Positions 43,023-54,625 of a stretch of 56,031 nt of DNA are shown here, one piece after another. Source of the DNA: Trametes villosa (Eukaryota > Basidiomycota > Agaricomycetes > Polyporales > Polyporaceae); the NCBI GenBank assembly GCA_002964805.2, contig PUDQ02000052.1, forward strand, positions 1 through 56,031, given 5' to 3'. Position 1 is the stretch's first letter; each line of letters begins with the position of its first letter. Under the pieces are notes generated by a model, which had not been told where the DNA came from, searched no databases, and was given only the letters and a program-made list of their open reading frames with translations. A program made the position numbers and the translations under genes.

Positions 43023-44083
43023 GCTGAAAGGTTGCGAGCCTCGGGTGGGCCGTGTATGACACCGAGGACGGAGTGAGCAACGATAACGAGGCGGCGGAGC
43101 ATGACCTCCAACTGGTCCTTTTAACCGCTGCAACTTTAGTCGCCAGAGCGTACGCTCAATGTATTGAGTTTGTGCCGCGTGCCGTCCTCGAGCCACGTTT
43201 TCAGCACAGCGCCCTACTGAGGAGAGGCACGCATGCGAGTACCTGGCGGATAGTAGCGGGTCCACATGGATGCTATTCACGTCGACGAGCCTAGCCGGCG
43301 GCTCGCGCGGAGCTCTTCCCTCAGCGCGCTGAGATGATCGAGGATCCGCGTTCCTATGCCGCGGCGGAGTCGAGACACCGCCGCTCCGCGTCAATGAGCT
43401 TAATAGAGAATGTAGTCACGGTCAAGGAACACGCACCGCTACTTGAACGTGATCATCATATTTCGCAGCACTGTGGCTAGGAAGGACCGTCATCGGTGGT
43501 TCGCCGAGCGCGGGCCAGTGATGAACTTACTTACTTCGCCGCTTAGACGACGTCAGGGGATCGCCCATTGTTCTCACCGCTCCTACGACGAGCTTACGAT
43601 CGGCAAGAAGCTGGTGGCGGTACGCAGTCCACCTACGACACAGGCAGGATCATCCGACCCCCCACTGGGGGGCTGTCGACCATGTTTTCTGCGGGGGTAT
43701 GATGCTTGTCTGAACCAAATAAGCGCAGATAAACGTTGTAGATCTGCAAACAAGTGGCGGGGACTTTGAGCGGAGGTCTGTTCAGCAGGGGAGATGCTAC
43801 CGCGGTTGAGATGTACGCACCATCTAACCTTGAACCGGAGGCGTAGATTCCGTGATAACTGGCTGCAGCTCGGGAGTGCTAGTGAATAGGTACCGTGAGA
43901 GATACGAAGTGGTGGCGTCGTTCAATTCCACCACGTGTGCCAGCCGAGGAGAAAAGGCATGTGCCCGCCCCCCACCGCGGGCGCAAGGTTTAAGAAGCGC
44001 GCCTCCAACGGACTGTAGCCTTGATGTCCGGGTGATACGACCACAGGGAATGAATTACCTGCTACTCTGCGACAGGTCCGCGG
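43023..44083. other. 1.06 kb intergenic, no gene recognised
   Basis: Only short unconnected open frames on both strands. It contains the promoter of the DUF6533 gene and the 3' end of the rhamnosidase-like gene. Confidence 0.4.
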
Positions 44084-46392
44084 TCACTTCGACACCAACA
44101 CCACATGCTTCCCCCCGCCCAACTGCAGCGTATCTCCCTCCTCCATCCTCGCGGCCCGTCCGTTCACCACGGCCTTCCCAGAGAACGGGAGCGTGACAGA
44201 CCCGCTCGTCCCCTCAGGCACGTCGATGTTCAGCGAGAACGCGCGCTTCTTCAGCGACCACTTCACCCCGAACCATCCGAGGGGCGTCGTGAAGCCGCCC
44301 TCGGCGGCGTCGAGCCCGGAGGTGTGCGGCGCGACGGACCAGGTGCGGCCTTGCGGGGAGGTGACGGTGAGGCCGAGAACGTAGTAGGTCAGCGCGGAGG
44401 TGGGCCCGGAGCTCCAGCCGTGGGCGTGGCTGGTGTAGGAGGGGTCGTAGTTGTAGCCGCGGTAGCTACGGTAACTGTTGAGGGGCGCATGTGAGTAAGG
44501 GAGCGGTGCGACTATTAAGAAATAACATACGAGAGCGATCCGTTCGCAGTAAACCCTTCGAGCAGAGTGGACTGGACACTGAGGTTGGTGTAGAGCATAT
44601 AGCCCCACTCGCGCCGGAGCAGGTCCATTGCGCGAGCGTCATTTCCGGTGGCGAAGTGCGCTTGCAGCTGTGAATATATGGATCGTCAGATCACCCAACC
44701 TCCGTATATGCTACACATGGACTTACCTCGAGGCCACTAATGAACGGCGAGATCGTATCCGGAAGCTCAGGCGCAACCGGCCCCAACTCGTTCCAATTCT
44801 TCGTCAAGCCCTCGCTCACCGCCGCCGCCTGCTCCGGCGTATCCGTAATGTTGAACAGCACCGCCATCGAGTTCGCGTCCTGTGGGCAGAGCGTCGTCGT
44901 GTCGTTGTCGCGGTATAGCCCCGCGCTCGGCAGCCAGAACACCTCGTTGAAGCGGCGCTTCAGCGCGGTCGCGTTCGCGCTCCACGCATTCGCGAGCGGC
45001 GTCGCATTCACGTGGGCCGCGAGGTCCGCGGCGGTCACCAGCACCTGGTACAGCAGCGCGTTGCCCTCCGCGTTGTGGCCGCCGCCGCCGAGGCGCGCCC
45101 AGTCGCGCAGGCCTGTGATGTTGATGAGCCCGGAGGAGTCGACCTTGCCCTCGAGGAACGCGACGGCCTTGGTGTAGTTCGTCCAGACGGTCTGCAGCCA
45201 GGCGGTGTCCCCCTCGTAGAGGTAGTAGTTGTGGGTGCCAATCAGCGTCCATGCGTGGTAGGTGTCGCTCCCGAGTTGGCTGAGAGGGGGACCGGATTCG
45301 GGGAGTGCACCGGTGGTGGGGTTGATGGCTGCGAACATCGTCGAAAGGGCGTTGCGCGTGGGGATGAGGTCGTTGGTGGAGACGAACTGCGTAGGGACGG
45401 CTATGCCCATGTCACCTTCCGGAAGATAATCAGCAAAATATACCAGTATGGGCAGAGTGCTCGACATACCTGGCCAGACGGCTCTGTCGCGCTTTGCGCC
45501 GTCTACTATGATCGGGCCAGCAACTCCGAGAGTCGCGTTGTTGAACCAACCTAGAAAAACGTCAGAGGCCTGGAAAGCGATAATCATATCAGGGCACTCC
45601 TACCTGGTGATTTCACGAAAGGTACTTGTCTCCCAGTATCCAGCGGAACTGTGTTGGTCTGCACCGTATATGCTCCCGCATACCACAGCTATGGTCGAAT
45701 AAGCCGTATCATCGCAAGGAGGCTGACTGAAATTACCTTGGTCAAGAAATTCTTGTCATGGAACGCCGGGTCAGAAGCAAAGAAATATCCGCTGTAGTCG
45801 TGCAAGTTCGGGAAGTGCGGGGCGAACGAAATTGCGCAGGAGGCGTTGGACAGAGTGACCGGTTCATCGGAAGTTGAGACAATCGTCAGGTAGCGGTAGC
45901 CTCCTCTCAGCATCGCAGCAGGTTGAGTCCAGAAGCCAGTCGATAGTGGTGCGGGGACGTGGAGAACGCCGTCATAAGACATATTCGCGGAAGGGTACGA
46001 CGAATCGTCGGAGGTGAGGGGGCTAATGAACATAGGCGATTCCGTGAAGGACAGTGCTACCGAAGACCGAGGAGAGACCTTCCCGAAGTTGAGGGAGACA
46101 AGACCGCCGACCTGCACATATTGTTAATCGTGTCAATCACGGCAAAACTACTTCACGAACTTACCTCGATGCCGAAGTCGAGAGCTATCCAGGAGCCATT
46201 CCCGGACAAGGTGGCTGAACCCTTCGACACCAGCGCCTTCGCATTGCGAACCTTGCCATGCGTTTCTTTAACCGCAGTGGGGTACACAATTCGACTTTTG
46301 GGGGCGTAGTTGAAAGCGTCCCAAGGCCCCGCAGGTGCAGAGGCCCGGACAGAGACCAGAGCAGACAGACAGACCAGCAGCCAGAAGACCAT
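44084..46392 (-). CDS. Secreted GH78-like alpha-L-rhamnosidase (six-hairpin glycosidase)
   Basis: Seven minus-strand exons: 46392-46165, 46111-45737, 45688-45604, 45550-45470, 45415-44727, 44667-44531 and 44474-44084, giving 661 residues with all junctions in frame. Residues 1-17 (MVFWLLVCLSALVSVRA) are a signal peptide, so the enzyme should be secreted. An N-terminal beta-domain is followed by an (alpha/alpha)6 catalytic region with DRAVWPGDMGIAVPTQFVS, SDTYHAWTLIGTHNYYLYEGD, GLRDWARLGGGGHNAEGNAL and DANSMAVLFNI. A C-terminal beta-domain follows around SYTSHAHGWSSGPTSAL. This layout fits GH78-type enzymes that remove terminal rhamnose from pectin or glycosides. Many potential N-glycosylation sites (NAT, NIT, NDT) agree with secretion. 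The exact family and substrate need a profile search. Confidence 0.85.
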
Positions 46393-46430
46393 CTTCGACA
46401 AGCTCAATCCTCCCGAGAGGTCGCACTCCG

Positions 46431-46440
46431 CCCTTTTATA
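46431..46440 (-). promoter_or_regulatory. TATA box of the rhamnosidase-like gene
   Basis: TATAAAAGGG on the minus strand, about 40-50 bases upstream of the ATG at 46392, a good core-promoter match. Confidence 0.65.
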
Positions 46441-47028
46441 ACGCGTCCATGACGTCCCTCACGCGTAGGCTAGTCCACCTAGCGTCCGCCCGTCGAAGTC
46501 GACCGATGCATCACGAGGGATGGCGAAACAAGCCGGCGGCCCGCTATGCAGCGCGACCACGTCTGCTGAACAGGAAGTGTGACCCAGCGATTCAAATCTC
46601 CGGGGATGCCTATGTGGACGTCCTTTCGCGAATCAGAAGCCGCGGAGGAGTGTTCAGGAACTAGAGATGTCCGGCGCGCGAGCCTCAGGGACTGGTACTT
46701 AGAGCAAAGGCAACTGCCCTCCAAAGGCTGTTCATGACATTGAGGCGCGTGTAGTGTCCATATTTCGGCAATTCCGCATGCCCAGTATACCAGGTAAAAG
46801 ATGCGATTGAGAACTGTCGGACTCGTCGGAGATCATAGATGGTCGTGGTCAAAAGTCAAGCCGCAGCGCGCGCCACCACGCGCGACGCGACGCGGCAAGT
46901 GCGGGCACACTGACGCCTTCACTGGCAAGTTCCCTCATCCACAATCCACCTCTTCGCCTTTGCCAGACACAGTCAAACGATACCCAGGAACGCACCTATG
47001 AACCTCTGAGATACCCGGAATAATCAAA
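46441..47028. other. Divergent intergenic region
   Basis: About 590 bases between the TATA box of the rhamnosidase-like gene and the MCD4 start. It contains the MCD4 promoter; no gene was recognised. Confidence 0.45.
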
Positions 47029-50000
47029 ATGGCTGTTAGCAGCTCGGTCTGGAGGCTCCTCCTCATCGGCCTCGTCTTCCACCTGATCTACATCGGAACC
47101 GTCTTCGACTGCTACTTCACGAGCCCCGTCGTCCATGGCATGCGACAACACTCGCTTGAGAGTGCGGAAGCAAAACGGCTAGTGCTCATCGTAGGTGTGT
47201 ATCCCATGAAACCGGGGAACGTACAACCCAGAGTGACCCGTGTCCTCCAGGTGATGGTCTGCGTGCGGACCTCCTGCTGGCAAAGAATGGATTCCCTATG
47301 GTCCCCGTATCGCCGGAGATCGTTGCGCCACATTTGAGGTCGATCGTTGAGACCAGAGGCGCGTTTGGCATCTCCCACACGCGCGTGCCCACGGAGAGTA
47401 GGCCTGGACACGTCGCGCTCATAGGTACGTCCACTCGCCCAGACCTCGGTGGTAACTCGCGGATCGAACTATGACACAGGCGGGATGTACGAGGACGTAT
47501 CCGCGGTGACTAAGGTGCGCACATTCCAAGCTCGCCGCTCCGTTCGCGTGCTGACTTTACAGAGTATAGGGATGGAAGACCAATCCAGTACGATGTCCCT
47601 CATGACGCGCTGGATTGCGCTGAACAGACCTCGCAGGTCGACTTTGACTCCGTGTTCAACCAGTCAAGCTCTACGTTCTCATTCGGCTCTCCGGACATCC
47701 TGCCAATGTTCGCGCGCGGGGCAACTCCCGGGAAAGTTGAAATGTGGTGTTACGATGAAGACGAAGAGGACTTCACGAAAGGTAGGGGACCAACCACGCA
47801 CTTACGATCCATGCTAACCCCCGCATGCAGACGCGACGGCACTAGATCTATGGGTTCTGGATCATCTGGTCACCCTCTTCCACAACGCCACTTCCGACCC
47901 CGTACTGGACGCCCGTTTGAGAGGAGACCAGACCGTCTTCTTCCTCCATCTCCTAGGATTGGACACCACCGGTCACTCCTATAGGCCGCATTCGAAGGTT
48001 GCACCACCCTTTCCCTCCCCGGAGAGCCCGTGCTGACAGCAGCGCTACGCAGGAATACATGGCCAACATACAGGTCGTAGACAAGATCGTCAAGCAGACC
48101 GAGGAGCTCTTCCGCGAGTTCTACGCAGACGACGAGACCGCGTTCGTCTTCACCGCGGACCACGGCATGTCCCGGATCGGGAACCACGGCGACGGCGGTG
48201 AGGTCTGCGCTACTCTCGCTCCAAGCCTTTCCTCAGCTTAGCCTCTTCACACAGACCCGGATAACACGCGCACTCCACTGATCGCCTGGGGCAAAGGCGT
48301 CCGTGGGCCGCTTCCTGACAGCAGCCCTTCCTCGCATGACGAGTATTCGGAGCCTTGGGGGCTGACGCATCTCGTGCGGCGAGATGTTGAGCAGGCGGAT
48401 GTCGCGGCGCTCATGTCTTCGCTCATCGGCGTCAACTTGCCGGTGAACTCCGTTGGCGTGCTCCCGGATGTCGACCCAACGAAGCCTGGGTACCTCCTCC
48501 CCAGGGAGGGAGAGAAGACGCAGGCTGCGGCTGCACTCGTTAATGCCAAGGTAGGCTGATCGTGGCTGTCACAGGATGGGCTGGATTTACGCGATTTTTA
48601 GGCCATACTAGAGCACTATCGTATCAAGCATGACGAGAAGAGGACGCACTCACTGTTCTATCGGCCATACTCCCACTTTGCAGCTTCCGAGGAGTCTAAG
48701 GAGGCTCCCGGAGAGGCCGAGTTAGTCGTCATCGAACGGCTGATCGAACAAGGCGACTACTACCAAGCACGCATTCGCGCGAAGGATCTCATCCAGCATA
48801 CGCTCGAAGGCCTGCGATACTTGCAGACGTGAGCAATGCCGTATTCCTGCGCGAACTGTTCACGAACGTCTCACGAATGGCAGGTACGACCGTCTCATGA
48901 TCCGGGGCATAGTCATTGCTGCCTACCTCGGCTGGATTTCCTACGGAGCCGTCTCAGTCCTGCTTCCCCAGGCCTCATCCGGCGGATTCCTTGTCCACCT
49001 CGCTGCATCACTGGTACTGGGAGGGTTCTGGGCGCTGTTCAGGAAGCAACACTCGCCATGGTCGTTCTACGTCTACATCACCTTCCCGTGCTACTTCTGG
49101 GACCAGGTCTTGACGCGCGCGAGTGGCCCTCTGATCCGTAAATTGCGGCAAGAGCGTGTTAGTTCGCTGATAGGCTACATATTACGAGGCGTTCTCGTAG
49201 TCGCCGCGCTGCAGAGCATGGTGGTACGTTCGCATCACTGCCCCCTACGAGTAAGCTCTATGCTAACAAGAGTCAGGCGGGATATACCCATCGGTCTATA
49301 TGGAGTGCCTGGTTCGCCGTCATAGGCGTGCTCTGGCCACTGTTGTCCTGGCCTCGGGAGCTCATCTTCACTCAACCGCGACTCCTCCTAGGATGGGCAG
49401 CGGCCTGCCTCTGCACCGCCGTCTTTCCGCTGCTCGACGTGCACCAGGAAGAGAATCTCCACGTTATGTATGCCTTATGTCTTGCATTCTACTGACAAGC
49501 AGCTGACTGACCCCACTGTGCCCACCAGATGTCTCGGCGGGCTGACGATGTACGTGCTCGGGTGGACAGGGCTGCTCCTGATGCGCTACTCCGACTACAA
49601 GGAGCGCAACCGCTTCTGGGTGGGCACCTTCTGGCTGGTGCGTCGGCCCCCATTGACACTTAACGGCCCTTGTGATACGGTGCTGACCAGAGTCCCCGGG
49701 CAGCTTTTCGAGATGGGCTGGAGCATTTTCTTCATCAGCTTCATCGTCCGGGACCTCCAGGCCAAGGCGCCCGTCCCACGATCCTTCCGCGTCCTCGGCT
49801 GGTTCACCTTCCGTACGTCCTCTCCTCCCCCCATCTCCTACCTCCCTCTCCTCTGAATTTTCACTGACCACATTTGACTGCCGCGCAGTATCCTCGATCG
49901 TGACGCCCTTCGTGTACCGCGCGCCGGTGAGCAACCCGCACGGGCGGCTGCTCAGCTTCTTCCTCGGGTTCGGCGTGTGCTTCATCTGGCTCGCGATCCG

Positions 50001-50962
50001 CGCGGAGGGCTTCTTCTACATCGCGTACTCGATCACGCTCACCCTCTGGGTGGAGGTCGAGACTGCGCTGCGCCCGTACACGCGCGCGAAGGATCCGGCG
50101 GCGGCGGAGAGCGTGAAGGTGGATGACTCCCAGCGCCGAGGGGACGTGGGCGCGGGTGAGGGTGAGGGTGGGGAGGAGGACGCGGGGACGTACCGGCCGC
50201 ATGCGGATGATTTGCGGATTGCGGTGTTCTTTTTGTTTTTCGTGCAGGTCGCGTTTTTTGGGACTGGAAAGTGAGTGCACCGAGTTCAGAGCCATCAGCA
50301 CCGGCACACTGACGTTCGCCCCTGCAGCGTCGCATCCATCTCGTGAGCACACTACGCCGTTCATACCTCCCTTCATGCTTACCCACATGTGTGCAGTTCG
50401 TTCTACCTAGAGCCCGTCTACCGCCTCGTGCCGATTTTCAGCCCGTTCCTCATGGCCGCCCTCCTGGTACGTCCCCTCATCCTCACATCTACAGTTTCTG
50501 CATGCTCATGCATGCTACTTTCTCATTCTACAGATATTCAAGATCATCTCGCCATACATCATCCTCGCCACGACCTTCTCCATCCTCAACGCGCGGCTCG
50601 ACCTCCCGCCCTTCAGCCTCGTCCTCGTCGCGCTCACCCTCACCGACAGTACGTTCCCCTCCCTTTCCCTCTTCCCCTTCTCGCCCCTTCCTTCCTGTCC
50701 CTGTCCCTCTCTCCCGGTTTACATTCATTGTGGGATAAAGAACGCTGACACCAACGCTCACGCTTGCGCAGTCATGACGATCACCTTCTTCCTGAACGTG
50801 ACGGACACGGGCTCGTGGCTCGAGATCGGGCAGACGATCAGCTTCTTCTGCATCGGCTCGCTGCTGCTCGTGTGGTCCGCGGGCCTCTGCGCGCTCGGCG
50901 AGCTCCTCATGGCCGGCCAGCCGCGCGGCGTGCAGGCGGAGCGCGGTAGGAAGGTGCAGTAG
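47029..50962 (+). CDS. MCD4: GPI ethanolamine phosphate transferase 1 (PIG-N)
   Basis: Eighteen exons: 47029-47194, 47251-47424, 47480-47514, 47570-47587, 47637-47781, 47831-47997, 48053-48197, 48255-48550, 48602-48828, 48884-49223, 49277-49467, 49529-49637, 49704-49812, 49889-50270, 50328-50342, 50397-50466, 50534-50648 and 50772-50962, giving 964 residues. It adds ethanolamine phosphate to the first mannose of GPI anchors in the ER. A signal-anchor helix ([18 protein letters not shown]) precedes the lumenal alkaline-phosphatase-like domain. That domain has VGDGLRAD (Asp about 57), the nucleophile region [12 protein letters not shown] (Thr about 103), [21 protein letters not shown] and [14 protein letters not shown]. 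The C-terminal half is a multi-helix membrane domain. Exons 4 (18 nt, GWKTNP) and 15 (15 nt) are microexons needed to keep conserved sequence and frame. A linker at about 780 is acidic and Gly-rich. Confidence 0.93.
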
Positions 50963-51319
50963 CTCAGGCTGGGTGGTTGGCAGCGCGGCCGTGAGGTGAG
51001 GCCCGGGGGTAAGAGGAGAGGAGGGGCAGCTGGGGGCAGGGCCGGTCGTAGAGCGTAGAGATAGCTTGCGCATCTAAATTATTCTACAACATGCGTATGT
51101 TGCTAATACCTGCGTTCTCCGGATCCGACACGAACACACTGCCGCCTGTCCAAGGCTAACCAACGCCTAACTAGTAGACTGGCGGCACCGCACTATGGCA
51201 GCGTCCACAATGTTCGAACCAGCATCTCTAGCAAATAACGCGCTGTCCTGAGCACGGACACGTCCTATACCGACCAACCTCCTCCACGCTACTGTTCGAT
51301 TTTCGCGTTCGCCTTACGC
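50963..51319. other. Convergent 3' intergenic gap
   Basis: 357 bases between the stop codons of MCD4 and the carrier gene. No gene; polyadenylation signals of both are expected here. Confidence 0.5.
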
Positions 51320-52936
51320 TCAGATGTAAGGCGGGCCGAGCGCTGCGCAAAACACCGTCAAGCATCACTCAATACCCCACCACCCTCTTTGAGCGAGGGG
51401 CGGGAGGGCAAGGGTATGACGCACCTTGGCGGAAGACGCCGAGCGTGAACTCGACGACGAGCAGGAGCACACCGCCGCCGGGCGCGAGCCGCAGCACCTT
51501 CGGCACAAAGCCCTTGTACAGCGCCGCGGGGCCCTCTTCGCGGAAGATCGTTACCAGCGCGGGGTAGGTCCAGTTGTACTTGGGGACGACGCCGGGGACC
51601 TTGCTCGAGCCCTGGATGCGGGACTTCACGACCTGCAGGCGGAGTGAGGGTGGTGTGAGTAGCCGCAAGAGGTCATGAGGGTTAGGGGGATGCACGAACG
51701 TCGAATCTGCGAGCGATGATTAGACAATGTCCTCTCAATGTTTAGGATCAGACTTACGGCGTGTTGATAGCAGTACCGACGAGACCACCAATCGTACCGG
51801 CAATGAGGTCGTTCACTAGCCGCGCCTTGTTGGACTGCAGGGAAGGCTCAGCACCCGTGTGGTATACAGAGGAGTGAATGCCGTACCTCGGGCTTGGGGA
51901 GCAATGAGCGCACTTGGAAGATGCAGCCGAAGTATCCGCCGTTCCACCAAAGATGTCTGGTACGAGCGGCGTTAGTGACACACTTTGCGGCGTAACGTGG
52001 AGTGTCACTTACCTCCACATTGTCGCCTCCATACCGGCATACAGACCTGGCGAGCTCGCATCAGGGCATACAGGCGGCGCAAACTCAGCTGCCGCGTACC
52101 GAGCAGACCGTCCTTCCTAACCACCTGCCTCACAACATCCATAGGACCCGCGAACGTGCTCGACTTGTCCTGCAGCCTATCCCGCCCAACTCAGCAATGA
52201 GCACCTCCACTCCAACGCACGCGCCTAGACGCACTTGATCTTAACCAGCTCAAAGGGCACGACGACGAAGCTCTCGGTTGCTCCAGCCGCGCAGCCAGTC
52301 GCGATCGCGATATTTTGCGTCATCTTCTTCTGGCCGGTAAGCGTCAGGAAGCGCTTTCCCCAGAAGTCGTTCGCCGCGCTAACTCCACGGTGAGCACCGT
52401 GTTCGCCCGGCGGCATGCAGGTGGGGGCGGACGTACAATTTCGTGGCACGCTTGGGGGCCTCCATGAGCAGCGGGGGGAGCAGGCCGCGGTATAGACGGC
52501 CGAAGCTGTGGTGCAGGGGTTGAGTGAGGTGTTGATTGGTGGGCAGAGGGTAATGAGGCGTACCCTTCCTCCCTGACGATGGTCTTGAAGCTCCCAACGA
52601 CGCCCTGAGAGGACCTGCCCGTCTCGAGTTGCATGCGCGTCTTCACCTGTTATGCGCGGGCCTGGAGGTATGAAGATGTGCGCGCACAGTAGAGTGCAAG
52701 TAAAGCACTCACGACATCTGTTCAACGCGTAGGCCACGTCAGTTCACGTCTGCATACATCCTGGCAGTGCGCAACCAACTCACCGAGGGGGTAGAAGGTG
52801 AGAATCTCAGAGATACCAGCAATGGCACCGGCCGCAAAGTTCGCGACGAACGGGAGAGCTGCAGGTACGAGATGAGCCTCAGCGCGCGCATACAGCCAGT
52901 GCACGCACGCTTCCTCTCCGCGGGCGGGGTCGACAT
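51320..52936 (-). CDS. ODC1: Mitochondrial 2-oxodicarboxylate carrier
   Basis: Thirteen minus-strand exons: 52936-52909, 52858-52784, 52717-52713 (5 nt), 52646-52564, 52505-52437, 52378-52235, 52176-52100, 52046-52013, 51956-51887, 51834-51758, 51706-51700 (7 nt), 51632-51425 and 51342-51320, giving 299 residues. It is a six-helix SLC25 carrier with three repeats. The signatures are YPLDVVKTR, PFELVKIK and TPFDVVKSR, and the C-terminus is FRQALGPPYI. The first and third signatures are only formed if the 5-nt and 7-nt microexons are spliced in; both also keep frame. Similarity to yeast ODC1/ODC2 and human SLC25A21 suggests exchange of 2-oxoadipate and 2-oxoglutarate across the inner membrane, linking lysine metabolism to the TCA cycle. 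Substrate is inferred from family resemblance. Confidence 0.88.
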
Positions 52937-53245
52937 GGTGGTATAAAGGCAAGAGGTGGTGCAGCGGCCGTGCGGGGAGTGGGCGGGGTCGTGTGCAATG
53001 TGCGGCGTCCAGGGAGGAGCAGTCCGCAGAGGCCGGACCCCCGCACGCCATATGACTCTCGCCTGATCGAGATCGCCTGCAAAAGCGTGACGCTGATGGG
53101 CGCCCGGTGCTCCGGCACGGCCACCCGAGCGCGCCTGGTGTGACTTTGTGACCCGTTATGAAGTCACAGGCATGCGGCGCGCGGCTCGGGCGCGCAAACG
53201 GCAAAGGGCAGCAGCGCGCGGGGACGGCTCGAGGCTGCTCCTGCC
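52937..53245. promoter_or_regulatory. Shared divergent promoter region, carrier and SRP9
   Basis: The start codons of the carrier (minus) and SRP9 (plus) are 309 bases apart, so both promoters must be in this GC-rich interval. TTTATA on the minus strand (52942-52947) is 6 bases from the carrier ATG and too close to be a standard TATA box. Confidence 0.5.
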
Positions 53246-53788
53246 ATGGTCTACATCTCGTCCTGGCAGGAATACCAAGAGGCGGCGGAGGCCCTCTATG
53301 AAAAATCCCCAAACTCTGTGCGTACCACATCCAGCGCGCGAGCGAGCAAGGAACTGACCAGTACCCGGATCGCACACGATCGTACCCAAATCCCGCGAGC
53401 AGACGAGATACTGCGTGAAATGGCGGCAGTCTGCCGACGGCGCGGGCAAGCTCGTGCTCAAGATCACGGACGACACGACAGTGAGTGCATCCTGCTGCTA
53501 TTATGGCTGTTTTGTGCTGAAGCGGGCGCGCAGTGTCTGAAATTCAAGACACACTCCTCCGTCTTCCTCAACCGATTTGACGCGCTCAACCTCGCGCTCA
53601 TGCAGAAGATGCAGAACAGACGACCGGCGCAGGCGTCGAGCACCCTCATCCCATCCGCGTCCACCTTGTCCCAGATTCCCGCATCCGCATCCTCCCAAAC
53701 TGCTGCGTCCGAGGCGCCCTCGACTCCTGCACCTGCGGGCCCGGCGGGTGGCGGCGTGAAGAAGAAGAAGCCGAAGAAGAAAAAGTAG
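53246..53788 (+). CDS. SRP9: Signal recognition particle subunit SRP9
   Basis: Exons 53246-53317, 53403-53480 and 53534-53788 give 134 residues. The N-terminal fold matches SRP9/SRP21: VYISSWQEYQEAAEALYEKS, TRYCVKWRQSADGAGKLVLK, TDDTTCLKFKTHSSVFLNRF and LNLALMQKM. The tail is low-complexity and ends in a lysine-rich KKKKPKKKK, usual for fungal forms and likely to bind RNA. It should pair with SRP14 on the Alu domain of SRP RNA and help slow translation during targeting to the ER. Introns are 85 and 53 bp. Confidence 0.9.
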   Translation: MVYISSWQEYQEAAEALYEKSPNSVRTTSSARASKELTSTRIAHDRTQIPRADEILREMAAVCRRRGQARAQDHGRHDSECILLLLWLFCAEAGAQCLKFKTHSSVFLNRFDALNLALMQKMQNRRPAQASSTLIPSASTLSQIPASASSQTAASEAPSTPAPAGPAGGGVKKKKPKKKK

Positions 53789-54388
53789 ACGGCAGTAGAG
53801 CTCAGGGAGGAGAAATGATGGGGAGGACAAGGCCGCTGTTCCCACAAACCAGGACTACCGCCAGTGTGTCGCTCCGTCCCTAGACTCTCAATCCCACATG
53901 TTGTACCATTTACCCAGCCACGTTTCCCTCGCACCCTATCTTTACTCCCGGCCAGAGTTTTTTCTTACTGTCTTCACGGCGGGTTTGCAGCTGATGCGGA
54001 GGCACCCCCCACAAACCCGCTGACAACTGTGAGCAGAGTTTGAGCAGACCATGCTACATCATAGCAAGCGCCCTCCGTGGTAGTCATGTGGCCCAAACAC
54101 ACCTCGCCTTGTTCGTCAAGCTCGACGGGCATCCGTTACTAGGATCATGCCGCCGGCTATGAACTGAGCGCACTTGCGTGGATGGAACCGGTCTTCCCGC
54201 GTCCTCATAGATGCTATCCATCAACATATAGAGGTTTGTAGAACACTGTGGCTCGTGTTTGCATCTCTTCGCTGACCTGTGGCTTCAAGGGCATAGATTT
54301 CCTGCATAACCTGCGCATCGCCCACATGATGCGCTAGCTCGGACGCCAGTCTCAGCGATCACATTCAACTGAACTCACTGCCGCGAAG
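53789..54388. other. Intergenic, no gene recognised
   Basis: 600 bases downstream of SRP9. A possible earlier part of the kinase-like gene could lie here, but no conserved kinase motifs were found. Confidence 0.4.
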
Positions 54389-54625
54389 GATATCAGTGCA
54401 TCGACTGTACTGGCGGCAACTCCGCACATCGCCGCCGCGCAGAAACCACTAGTCGCAGATAGGCTCTACATCGTCGACTACGACGCATCGATGCAGCTGC
54501 CACTAGGCCCGGGCGTCCAACGCGCGATTACCCTTCCAGAGACCCAGATCGAACCTCCCAATGGCCTCCGCCACTTCGACCCTTTCGCCTGGGACATTCA
54601 TCGCGCTGGGAGTGCGCTCGATTAG
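54389..54625 (+). pseudogene. Fragment of a fungal protein-kinase-like gene
   Basis: One open stretch of about 78 residues ends at a TAG. It starts KDISASTVL, like a degenerate catalytic loop (HxDIS..N). It continues RLYIVDYDASMQLPLGPG, resembling the DFD/DFE activation segment of basidiomycete kinase-like proteins, and then PPNGLRHFDPFAWDIH, resembling the conserved FDPF..DVY. The catalytic Asn is replaced by Thr. The N-lobe and the rest of the C-lobe are missing, so it is a truncated, probably dead copy. Confidence 0.55.
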
